Positions 9,081 to 16,621 of a stretch of DNA of 51,701 nt are shown piece by piece. Origin of the DNA: Luteitalea sp. (GTDB lineage Bacteria > Acidobacteriota > Vicinamibacteria > Vicinamibacterales > Vicinamibacteraceae). Within the stretch, counting starts at the first letter, position 1. Every line of letters begins with the position of its first letter. A program made the position numbers and the translations under genes. Where the stretch lies: positions 1 to 51,701 of the forward strand of contig WHTT01000044.1 of assembly GCA_009377605.1 (NCBI GenBank). Direction: 5' to 3'. A model generated the notes under the pieces. It ran no database searches. It was not told the origin of the DNA and saw only the letters and a program-made list of their open reading frames with translations.

Positions 9081-9482
9081 CTACCAACCTTCGAACGGAT
9101 CACAGAACCGCGGGGAGAAGCGAGCCTCCTTGATCTTTCCGCCGTCGAGGCGCAGCACCCCTCTGCCAGCGAGGCTGTCGATCCGGAAGAACTGGAGCCG
9201 CTTCGACGCGACCACCAGATCTACTGTCACCGCATCTCGATCCGCAGTGATGGAATCGATCCGGAGAATCTGCAGCTCGGCCGCGAAGCGCTCTCGATGC
9301 CATTCTTCGATGGCAGCCTTTCCGCTGTAGACACCGGCGACGAAGTGCAACGTGGCCTCGTCTTGATACGCTTCCACACAGCCCGCCAGGTCATGGGCGG
9401 CAAACGCATCGAAGTAGCTCTGCACGAACGCCGCCGACTCGCCCTGATCCGCGCTCACGTTCTGTTCAATCGTTGGATCCAT
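9081..9482 (-). CDS. NTF2/SnoaL-like fold protein
   Basis: 133 residues. The start at 9482 is chosen over an upstream ATG at 9521 because AAGGAGGACAC immediately precedes it. The sequence has the small alpha+beta cone pattern of NTF2/SnoaL-like proteins: an N-terminal helix with FVQSYFDAFAAHDL, then ATLHFVAGVYSGKAAIEEWHRERF and late beta strands. Members of this fold act as cyclases, isomerases, hydratases or ligand-binding proteins in polyketide pathways. Its place in the cluster suits such a role, but the reaction cannot be named from sequence. Confidence 0.75.
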   Translation of the reverse strand: MDPTIEQNVSADQGESAAFVQSYFDAFAAHDLAGCVEAYQDEATLHFVAGVYSGKAAIEEWHRERFAAELQILRIDSITADRDAVTVDLVVASKRLQFFRIDSLAGRGVLRLDGGKIKEARFSPRFCDPFEGW

Positions 9483-9533
9483 GTGTCCTCCTTGTGGCGT
9501 CATGTGATCGCACGACGTCAATTGCTTACGGCG

Positions 9534-9551
9534 GCGCGGCTAAAGCCGCGC
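9534..9551. repeat. Small hairpin at the 3' end of SDR gene
   Basis: GCGCGGC-TAAA-GCCGCGC followed by CCTACC, related to the larger composite repeats. The stop codon of the SDR gene (9540-9542) is in its loop, and the final residues GRARL are encoded by it. Confidence 0.65.
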
Positions 9552-10415
9552 CCTACCGTTCGGATCTCCTTGCAGCACACGGCGCATGAGCTGTCCGAAG
9601 TAGAAGCGCTCGAACAGCTCTCCCGGCAGGTGCCGGCGAAGGCCGATCACGGCCGCGGCTCGTCGCCCGACGACGTATCGGAGCCGCGGCCGGCGCGCCG
9701 TGAGCGCACGATGGACAGCCTCCGCCACGTCTCGAGGTCGAATTGGAGACGAACGAACGAAGTCGTCCGCAAGCTCCTCCGCACGATGGAACCAGGTGAA
9801 ATACGGGCTCCGTGAATCGTCGGTCCCGCGGCCCACGACGCGATGTACGTTCCAGGCGGTCGTGTTGACAATGCCGGGCTCCACCAAGACGACCTGAATC
9901 CCAAACGGTGCCAACTCCAACGCGAGCGATTCACCAAACCCTTCCTGCGCAAATTTGGTCGCACAGTACGCGCCGACGCCGAACGAGCCGATACGTCCCG
10001 CCACGGAGGTCATCATCACGATCCGGCCTCGCCGCGCAGCACGCATCGCCGGCAGCACGGCCCGCGTCACGGCCATCGTGCCGAAGACGTTCGTGTCGAA
10101 CAGCGTGCGCACTTCATCGTCTGCCAAGTCCTCGAAGCATCCGCGGAGCCGCGTGCCCGCGTTGTTGACCAGTCCGCAGATGCCACCGGTCTCCTGCGTC
10201 ACCGTGTGCACCGCGGCTTCGATGCTCGCTGGGCACGTGATATCGAGCTCCAGGATGCGCACCGAGACGCCGCGCTCGCGCGCGCACTTCTCGAGCATCG
10301 ACCGCTCCGCGAGATCGAGCATCGACGCGTAGACACGCATGTCGCGCTCAGCCAGATACAACGCGGTCTCCAGCCCCAATCCGCTCGACGCCCCGGTAAT
10401 CAGCACACTCTTCAA
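9540..10415 (-). CDS. Short-chain dehydrogenase/reductase (SDR)
   Basis: 291 residues, classical SDR. The cofactor motif TGASSGLG is at residues 7-14. NNAG, the catalytic Ser in MMTSVAG and the YCATK active site are present. NAD(P)H-dependent oxidation or reduction of a hydroxyl/keto group on a lipid or polyketide is expected. It is a close paralogue of the SDR at 14484-15371: both share the C-terminal block RPRLRY-VVG/IVG and RRHLPGELFE. Its 5' end overlaps the 3' end of the glycosyltransferase by 68 bases in another frame. The C-terminus ends in a hairpin repeat. Confidence 0.9.
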   Translation of the reverse strand: MKSVLITGASSGLGLETALYLAERDMRVYASMLDLAERSMLEKCARERGVSVRILELDITCPASIEAAVHTVTQETGGICGLVNNAGTRLRGCFEDLADDEVRTLFDTNVFGTMAVTRAVLPAMRAARRGRIVMMTSVAGRIGSFGVGAYCATKFAQEGFGESLALELAPFGIQVVLVEPGIVNTTAWNVHRVVGRGTDDSRSPYFTWFHRAEELADDFVRSSPIRPRDVAEAVHRALTARRPRLRYVVGRRAAAVIGLRRHLPGELFERFYFGQLMRRVLQGDPNGRARL

Positions 10416-11721
10416 TGCTCGCTCCAGACGGGTCGGTGGGCACGTGCACGAGATCCTCGATCAACGTCGCCACCTGATTCGCGCCGCCGCGCTCGCCGAG
10501 AGCTCGCGCGAGGCGCTGTGCCGCATCGCGAAAGCGCCGGTCGGTCAGCAACTGCTCTACCGCCGATCTGAGACGCTTTGGCGTGCACCGGCGCGGCGAC
10601 AGCGCCAGACCGGCGCCGCTCTCGACGACGCGACGCGCGCTTTCCGGCTTGTCCCATTCGGTCGGCACAATCAACAACGGGATCCCGAATCGCAGCGCGG
10701 TCAGAACGGTTCCCGCGCCGCCGGTTGTCACCACCAGGTCGGTCGCTGGAAACAGATCCGTGTGCGGGACCCACGGCTCGACGCGGATGTTGGCCGCCAA
10801 CGGACCGAGGTCCAGGCTCTCGGGATGCCGGTGCGTGCCGGTCGTCATCACGACGTGAAACGGCGCATTCGCCAACGCCTGGGCCGCAGCGTGCAAGACA
10901 ATGGGCCGCCGTGCATGGACCGTGCCCTCGCAGACGTGCACGACCGGCCGATCTCGCGGCAGCTCGGCCACCCAGGTCGGCGGCGGCGCGTCGTGCGGCT
11001 TGTTCCAGATACATGGACCGACGTACTTCACAGACGAGGGCAGATCCCCTCGCTGGTAATCGAGCTCCGGCACGCTCGTCACGACGTAGAGCGCCATGCG
11101 GCCAGCCTGCATCGTCGGCGAGACCATGAGCGGGGGCAGGCCGTACTGGCGCCGCACGTCGTTCACCTTGTCTCTGAAGTCGCGCGTCGCCATTTCCAAC
11201 ACCATCCGGGCTGCGCGCGCAAGTCCGCGCGTGCGCCAATTCCGTGGCGGCGGCAGCCCAAATCCTGGCGGGGGCGCGTCCGGTCCAGGCAGAAAGCAAC
11301 CCATCTGGTATTGCAGGATCACAATGGGCAGCCGCTCGAGGTCGTGCACGACGACATACGGCCCCCACATAGTCGAATCGCACAGCAAGGCGTCGGGCCG
11401 CCATGCGCGGACGGCCTCGATCTGATCCGCCACCTGCCCGGGCAGGGTGCCGACCAGCCAATCGCGCATCCGCTGGCGTTGTCCTATCCATCGTTCCCGC
11501 CAACCGAGATCATGCGCATCGAAGAACACGCGGTCGAGGGCCGCTTCATCGACGCGCGCGAAGCAGAACACCGGAAATCCCTCGCCCTCTATCAACCGCC
11601 GCACCCGGCTCCCGGTATAGAAAGCCACGTCGTGGCCGCGATCGCGCAGTGCGTGCGCCACGGCGAGACTCGGATTCGCGTGCCCCGGAATCGGCCAGGT
11701 CGTCAGCAGGAATCTGGCCAT
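10348..11721 (-). CDS. GT1/MGT-type glycosyltransferase
   Basis: 457 residues from the ATG at 11721, 11 bases after the upstream methyltransferase stop; longer frames run back into that gene. The N-terminal Rossmann half begins FLLTTWPIPGHANPSLAVA, as in UGT/MGT enzymes that glycosylate natural products and lipids. The C-terminal donor-binding block reads TTGGAGTVLTALRFGIP then PTEWDKPESA. The usual His of the HGG motif is Thr here, and the Asp-Gln pair is Asp-Lys, so sugar-donor preference may be unusual. The last 40 or so residues after LIEDLVHV overlap the next SDR gene and look like a run-on past the original stop. Confidence 0.88.
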   Translation of the reverse strand: MARFLLTTWPIPGHANPSLAVAHALRDRGHDVAFYTGSRVRRLIEGEGFPVFCFARVDEAALDRVFFDAHDLGWRERWIGQRQRMRDWLVGTLPGQVADQIEAVRAWRPDALLCDSTMWGPYVVVHDLERLPIVILQYQMGCFLPGPDAPPPGFGLPPPRNWRTRGLARAARMVLEMATRDFRDKVNDVRRQYGLPPLMVSPTMQAGRMALYVVTSVPELDYQRGDLPSSVKYVGPCIWNKPHDAPPPTWVAELPRDRPVVHVCEGTVHARRPIVLHAAAQALANAPFHVVMTTGTHRHPESLDLGPLAANIRVEPWVPHTDLFPATDLVVTTGGAGTVLTALRFGIPLLIVPTEWDKPESARRVVESGAGLALSPRRCTPKRLRSAVEQLLTDRRFRDAAQRLARALGERGGANQVATLIEDLVHVPTDPSGASIEECADYRGVERIGAGDRVVSG

Positions 11722-11732
11722 GGCGTCGACAG

Positions 11733-12782
11733 CTACTGCAACGTAAACATCACCGATCGTGCAAAGGACAGGTTTCGCTGTTCGATGTGCGCGAAGCCAG
11801 CCAGCTCGAACATCGGCAGCCAAGCTTCCTTGGCCACCGGTTTCTGCTGAGACAGGTCATGCTGCAGGTAATACGCAACCGCCATACCTGGGCGCTTCCG
11901 CATGTCCTCCGGCGTCGGCCGGTCGAGCTCGAACACCAGTAGCGGCACACCGGGAAACAGGCGCCTAAAGCTCGTCAAGAAGCCGATGACCACATCGGCT
12001 CCTGCCGCAAGGAGCTCATGCAACACGAAGAATGTCGTCGCCACGTCGGCGTCTCTGGCCACGTCTGGCGCCGCGTCCAGCTTCGTCATGTCTCCTGTCA
12101 TCAGACCGACCCTCTGCCCCAGGTTGTACGAGTCGAGCTTGGTGTGCCCTTCCGCGATCGCTTCGGCAGCGAGGTCGATGCCGCAGCCTTTGATCTGCGG
12201 ATGGCGCGCGCACAGATACCTGAGGAATGTCCCTTCGCCGCACCCGAGGTCCAACGCCTTCCGGTGGCCGTGCCGGACGATGTAGTCGACGGCGAGCGGA
12301 AAGTAGAGCCAGGCTTCCGCGGCGCCGCTGCCGCGCGCGACGAAGTCCGGGCGTCGCCAGATGTCTCGGCCATAGGCGGCCTTCTTTCTCAGCAGTGGCT
12401 CGAGCGAGTGCACCACACCCTCGTAGCCGTACACGGCGTCGAACCATCCCCGTCCCACTTCCGCGAGTAGACGGCCATCAGCAGTCAGCCAATAGCCATC
12501 CGTCTCCTTCTCGAACAAGCCCAGCGCGAACATCGCGTCGCAGAGCGACCGCAGAAGGTGTGGATCGAGCTCCTTGGTCTCCGCGAACCGTCGAACGTCG
12601 ATGCTGCCCTGTTCCTGCATCGCATCCAGAAGCCCTACGTTGAAAAGGGTCTGAAGCGCCCGAGTCCCGTAGAACCCATTGAGCAATCCCCCCCATGCCA
12701 GGCGCTGTGCCCGTCGGAGCCTGAGCATCCGCCTCAGCCCCACGAGACGCATCGTCTTGACGAGCTCCAGCAGATCGGTCAT
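11733..12782 (-). CDS. SAM-dependent methyltransferase, O-methyltransferase-like with winged-helix N-domain
   Basis: 349 residues. Residues 35-105 look like the dimerisation/winged-helix domain of small-molecule O-methyltransferases (LFNVGLLDAMQEQGSIDV, then DGYWLTADGR). The SAM-binding motif is ALDLGCGEGTF at 176-186, with GIDLAAEAI as motif II. The acceptor is unknown; a hydroxyl of the polyketide or sugar is likely. It lies upstream of the glycosyltransferase on the same strand with only 11 bases between them, so both probably tailor the same product. Confidence 0.86.
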   Translation of the reverse strand: MTDLLELVKTMRLVGLRRMLRLRRAQRLAWGGLLNGFYGTRALQTLFNVGLLDAMQEQGSIDVRRFAETKELDPHLLRSLCDAMFALGLFEKETDGYWLTADGRLLAEVGRGWFDAVYGYEGVVHSLEPLLRKKAAYGRDIWRRPDFVARGSGAAEAWLYFPLAVDYIVRHGHRKALDLGCGEGTFLRYLCARHPQIKGCGIDLAAEAIAEGHTKLDSYNLGQRVGLMTGDMTKLDAAPDVARDADVATTFFVLHELLAAGADVVIGFLTSFRRLFPGVPLLVFELDRPTPEDMRKRPGMAVAYYLQHDLSQQKPVAKEAWLPMFELAGFAHIEQRNLSFARSVMFTLQ

Positions 12783-12834
12783 CAGCGCGCGACTGTCTCC
12801 ACGAGGGGCCTAGTGGGTGTATCAGGACACTTTG

Positions 12835-14442
12835 TCATTCCACATAACCCAGTGCTCTGAGACGCTTCATGATCTCCATCTCCGCCTCGGGCCCGAGCTC
12901 CGGCCCCGCGGTCACGCTCGCAGGCTGCATGTCTTCGGATTGGGCCGCGTAGCTGACCGGATGCTCCAACAAGACTCCTTCCCTCAGTGTCTCGAATGGC
13001 AGCTCTTCGTCCAGCTCGCTCGGAATCGGGAGCCCGAGCCCGTAGAGCACGAGCGGTGCGATGTTCAAAATCGACAGTTGGGGCACACACGCACCCTGAC
13101 GAAACCGCGGACCGCGCGCAGCAAAGACACCGTTGGGCCGATGCGTGCCGGTCGGCTGCGGGCGCGGCCGAACGACATCCTCGGAGCCGAGAATCGACAC
13201 CAGCCCGCCATCGGTCAGCTCTAGCGTCAGATCGGGCGCGAGCCCGAGATATGGACCGTCGAAGACGTCCTCTCGCTTCCACACCCGGGCGACCACCTGC
13301 TCGCCGCTCGAGGGATCTTCGAGGGCGAGTAGCCCCTCGATTAGTCGTTCGCGGAACGCTTCGTAGTCGTCCTCCGGTACGCCGCCGGGATGATCGCGAT
13401 CTGCCCGAACGATATGGATGCCGTTACCGCTCGGCATCGGCGCGTAGGCCTTCGTACGCAGCCAGTCCAGCTCGTAGACGTGCTTCGCGAGGCGCCCCAT
13501 TCCAAGCAGCTGCGTACCGTCGACACGCGGTGCGCGATCGTCGGCCCAGGCGAGACAGCCGCGCTGCTGAAGCCATGCGTTGACGAAGAACGTCCGTATC
13601 TGCGACCCAAACCCGTGATCCGACACGACAACGATGTTGGCCTCCTCGCCGGCGAGGAACAGGAGCTCGGCGATGATGGCGTCGACCTCGCGGAAGTAGT
13701 CGAGGCAGCGATCTCTGATGTTGCGGTCCCATTCAGACGTGGCGCCAGTTGCCAATGTTGGATCGATGAACCGCCAACACAGATGTTGTAGCTTGTCGAC
13801 GCCGTCGAACAACACGGCCACGAGCTCCGTCGCATCGTTACGCATCAGGTGCGCCGCCACCTCGGCCCAACGGCGCTCGCGACGAATGTGCAGATCGATC
13901 CAGTCGCGGTACTCCTCCTGCCGACATCCCTCGAGGGCCTTCTCCTCGTGCGTCATGTCCATGGCGAGCTCGCGCGGGTTGAACCCTGGCAGCGCCGCGA
14001 GGCGGTCGTAGAGACCGGCCGGGTGGCAACCGAGCCGCAACTGGCGCCAGGGCATCCAACCGCCGGCCACCACGTACCCGTCGATCCGCGGCACCGGAAA
14101 CGTCATCGGGAAGTTGAGCACAGTGGATCGCAGTCCCGCCCGGTCGGCGAGGGTCCAGAGCGTGTCGCAGCCAATATCCGCAGACGTTTGAAATCGGATG
14201 TGTTGACTCGTGGGCGAGTCCCGGCGAAAGAAGTCGAAGATCCCATGTCGCCCTGGAGCGCGACCGGTCATCAGCGAGGTCCACGCAGGAGGCGTCAGCG
14301 CTGGAACAACCGATTTGAGCTCGGCGCGAACGCCGCTCGCCACGAAGTCCCTGAGACGCGGCATCACGCCACTCTGCATGAGCGGATCCAGGACGGAGAA
14401 GGTCGCCCCGTCCAGCCCAATGATGAGAACCTGCGTTCGCAT
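12835..14442 (-). CDS. Alkaline phosphatase family protein (type I phosphodiesterase/nucleotide pyrophosphatase-like)
   Basis: 535 residues. Metal-ligand Asp11 is in LIIGLDGATF. Thr50 is the predicted nucleophile in ALTPPAWTSLMTG, which aligns with the Thr of nucleotide pyrophosphatase/phosphodiesterases. VVVSDHGFGSQ supplies further metal ligands. There is no signal peptide, so it is predicted cytoplasmic. AAAGGAGT precedes the ATG. It may hydrolyse or transfer a phosphate or phosphodiester on the lipid or a nucleotide. It is the second Thr-nucleophile member of this superfamily in the operon, the other being at 7708-9012. The substrate is not deducible. Confidence 0.85.
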   Translation of the reverse strand: MRTQVLIIGLDGATFSVLDPLMQSGVMPRLRDFVASGVRAELKSVVPALTPPAWTSLMTGRAPGRHGIFDFFRRDSPTSQHIRFQTSADIGCDTLWTLADRAGLRSTVLNFPMTFPVPRIDGYVVAGGWMPWRQLRLGCHPAGLYDRLAALPGFNPRELAMDMTHEEKALEGCRQEEYRDWIDLHIRRERRWAEVAAHLMRNDATELVAVLFDGVDKLQHLCWRFIDPTLATGATSEWDRNIRDRCLDYFREVDAIIAELLFLAGEEANIVVVSDHGFGSQIRTFFVNAWLQQRGCLAWADDRAPRVDGTQLLGMGRLAKHVYELDWLRTKAYAPMPSGNGIHIVRADRDHPGGVPEDDYEAFRERLIEGLLALEDPSSGEQVVARVWKREDVFDGPYLGLAPDLTLELTDGGLVSILGSEDVVRPRPQPTGTHRPNGVFAARGPRFRQGACVPQLSILNIAPLVLYGLGLPIPSELDEELPFETLREGVLLEHPVSYAAQSEDMQPASVTAGPELGPEAEMEIMKRLRALGYVE

Positions 14443-14454
14443 CGATACTCCTTT

Positions 14455-14476
14455 CGCGCGGCCTGAAGGCCGCGCG
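14455..14476. repeat. Small hairpin between genes (9-bp stem, TGAA loop)
   Basis: CGCGCGGCC-TGAA-GGCCGCGCG is a perfect inverted repeat in the 41-base gap between the SDR and alkaline-phosphatase-like genes. There is no T-run, so a simple intrinsic terminator is not supported. Confidence 0.6.
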
Positions 14477-14483
14477 CTACGTA

Positions 14484-15371
14484 CTACACGCGCCCGACGG
14501 TCACAGGTCTCTCCGCCATGCGGCGCTCAACCATGCGACCGTACAGCGTCTCGAACAGCTCGCCCGGCAGATGGCGCCGCAGCGTCAGCAGGGCGCGCGC
14601 CCGGGTTCCGACGATGTAGCGAAGGCGCGGTCGCTTGGCAGTGAGCACTTGACAGACCGTCCGCGCAACGTCGGCCGGCGTGATTCTCGACCGATCGACG
14701 AGCGCATCCACTTCGCGCTCTGCACGACGAAACAATTGGTGATAAGGGCTACGCTCGTCGCGAGCCCGCGGCACCACGCCCCGATTTCGGCCAAACAAGT
14801 CCGTCGCGATCAGGCCCGGCTCGATGAGGACGACGCGAATGCCGAACGGCGCCACCTCCATGGCCAGCGATTCGCTCCAACCTTCGAGCGCGAATTTGCT
14901 GGCGACGTAGGGCGTGACCGCCAGCGATCCGAGCCGGCCACACACAGAGCTCATCATCACCAGCCGGCCACGACCGGCCGCGCGCATCAGCGGCAACACG
15001 CGCCGAGTGACGTTCATTGCTCCGAAGAGATTCACGTCGAATACCTGACGAATCTCATCATCGGTCAGATCCTCGAAGTAACCGGCTGCCGTGACACCGG
15101 CGTTGTTGACCAGGGCGTCAACGCCGCCCGCTTCAGCAACCACGCGGTGCACCGCTGAATCGATCGCGTCGGGATCCGTGACGTCCAGGGCAATGCTCTG
15201 CACGCGGACGCCCCGTGCTCGCGCCGCACCCGAGACCAGCGCCGCGGCGTTGATGTCCCTGATGCCGGCCCACACACGAAAACCCCGCGCCGCCAGCTGG
15301 AGCGCCGTCTCGAGGCCCAGACCGCGGGAGGCGCCGGTCACCAGCACGCTGGGAGATGGCTCGATACCCAT
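14484..15371 (-). CDS. Short-chain dehydrogenase/reductase (SDR), paralogue
   Basis: 295 residues from the ATG at 15371, preceded by AGAGGAT. It starts just after the hydrolase stop, and the longer frame overlaps that gene. VLVTGASRGLGLETA is the cofactor site, VNNAGVTAAGYFEDL follows, the catalytic Ser is in MMSSVCG, and the active site is YVASK. It is very similar along its length to the SDR at 9540-10415, including the C-terminal RHLPGELFE block, so the two arose by duplication and may reduce different keto groups or act in opposite directions. Confidence 0.9.
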   Translation of the reverse strand: MGIEPSPSVLVTGASRGLGLETALQLAARGFRVWAGIRDINAAALVSGAARARGVRVQSIALDVTDPDAIDSAVHRVVAEAGGVDALVNNAGVTAAGYFEDLTDDEIRQVFDVNLFGAMNVTRRVLPLMRAAGRGRLVMMSSVCGRLGSLAVTPYVASKFALEGWSESLAMEVAPFGIRVVLIEPGLIATDLFGRNRGVVPRARDERSPYHQLFRRAEREVDALVDRSRITPADVARTVCQVLTAKRPRLRYIVGTRARALLTLRRHLPGELFETLYGRMVERRMAERPVTVGRV

Positions 15372-15381
15372 CGTGAATCCT

Positions 15382-16275
15382 CTACGCGAAACGTCTCGCA
15401 GGCGCGAGGCGAGCCGTCTCTCCAGACTCCAGGGCGACGGCCTCCTGACCATCACCGGTAATCACCCGCTGAAAGAAGGCCCGCATGTTCGTCGCGAGAT
15501 ACTCCGGCTGTTCCAGCGGACCGAAATGCTCTCCTCCCGGCATGAGCCTCGCCGTACAGTTCGGCAGCGTGTCACGTAGGAAGGAAAAGGTACCGAGAAA
15601 CTGCGACTTCTCGCCGGAGACGAGCAATGTCGGCGTCGTGATCTCTGCGATGCTCTCACGCGTCATGGTCTCCACCTTCTCGTAGTCCTCCACCAATGTG
15701 GTGTTGCGTATGAGGTGCAGCAGCGGCTCCCTGCGTCGTGGCAGCCCACGAGCAGGTCCGTAGAACTTCGGCGTCTCGACGCTGAGATTCAGCAGGTAAC
15801 CCAGGTCTGTTTGCTTGTCTGCCGGCACCTGAAGGCCCACCTCTTGGAGCTTCTCCACCCAGTACTTCCAACCCACCCAGTCACTCGACTTGCGCTCCTC
15901 GACGAGCGCGGGCAACGTCGGGTCGATGGCCACGAGCGCCTGCACGCGTTCTGGAGCGAGCAGTGCAAAGTTCAGCGCAATGTCGGCGCCAAAGCTGTGA
16001 CCGACCAGGAAGGGCCGCTCGATCTCCAGCACGTCCATCAGCCGCTCGAGGTCGCGCGCCATGTCGTCCGTGCTGTAGCCTCTCGACGTCACGTGGCTAT
16101 AGCCGTGGCCCCGGAGATCGTAGGCGGTGATGCGAAAGTCCTTCCTGAGATCTGGCACGATATTCAGATGCCACACGGCCAAATTGCCGAGCAGGCCGTG
16201 CAGCATGACCACATCGGGCCCTGCACCAACGGTGATGTAGTGCAGATCGATCTCGCCAACACGAGTTTTTGGCAT
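15382..16275 (-). CDS. Alpha/beta hydrolase
   Basis: 297 residues. The oxyanion HG is in VVMLHGLLGN, the nucleophile elbow is VGHSFGAD with Ser94, and the catalytic His is in GGEHFGPLEQ near residue 258. The usual acid position reads LLVSGEKS rather than a clear Asp. No signal peptide is present, so it is cytoplasmic. It lies 14 bases after the free ACP gene and directly before an SDR. In this setting it could release the chain from an ACP or transfer it to an acceptor, but ester hydrolysis of another intermediate is equally possible. Confidence 0.87.
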   Translation of the reverse strand: MPKTRVGEIDLHYITVGAGPDVVMLHGLLGNLAVWHLNIVPDLRKDFRITAYDLRGHGYSHVTSRGYSTDDMARDLERLMDVLEIERPFLVGHSFGADIALNFALLAPERVQALVAIDPTLPALVEERKSSDWVGWKYWVEKLQEVGLQVPADKQTDLGYLLNLSVETPKFYGPARGLPRRREPLLHLIRNTTLVEDYEKVETMTRESIAEITTPTLLVSGEKSQFLGTFSFLRDTLPNCTARLMPGGEHFGPLEQPEYLATNMRAFFQRVITGDGQEAVALESGETARLAPARRFA

Positions 16276-16289
16276 GGCTCAATCACGTA

Positions 16290-16580
16290 TCATGCGTTCT
16301 CAACGGCGACGTGCCCCTTCACGAACTCGGCCAGCTCACCGACCGACAAGTCACGTCTCTCACGCTGTCCAATGTCCGCGAACAGCTCGGCAAAGGGCAT
16401 CTCGCGTTGATAGAAGTCCTGGAGCGCCGTGCCCAACACCACGACGTCGAGTGACTGGAAGCCCAACTGCGAAAACAGCAGCGTCTCGTCCGTGATCTCT
16501 TCGCTGCGGTCCCAGTCCGATGCCACTTCGCTGAGCATCTGCCGAAGATGGTCGAGGATGGCGTCTCGCGTTGGTGTCAT
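16290..16580 (-). CDS. Free acyl carrier protein
   Basis: 96 residues from the ATG at 16580. Longer frames upstream are low-complexity Arg-rich sequence antisense to the neighbouring gene. Ser43 in QLGFQSLDVVVLG is the predicted phosphopantetheine site; the usual Asp before it is Gln. A helical, acidic body surrounds it, as in type II ACPs. It is one of three stand-alone ACPs in the cluster, the others being at 32046-32672 and 36397-36723. Its position before the hydrolase and SDR suggests it holds a tailoring or release intermediate. Confidence 0.85.
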   Translation of the reverse strand: MTPTRDAILDHLRQMLSEVASDWDRSEEITDETLLFSQLGFQSLDVVVLGTALQDFYQREMPFAELFADIGQRERRDLSVGELAEFVKGHVAVENA

Positions 16581-16621
16581 GGGTTCAATTCCTGTCAGTT
16601 GTGAGCTCTCATCACTCACAA

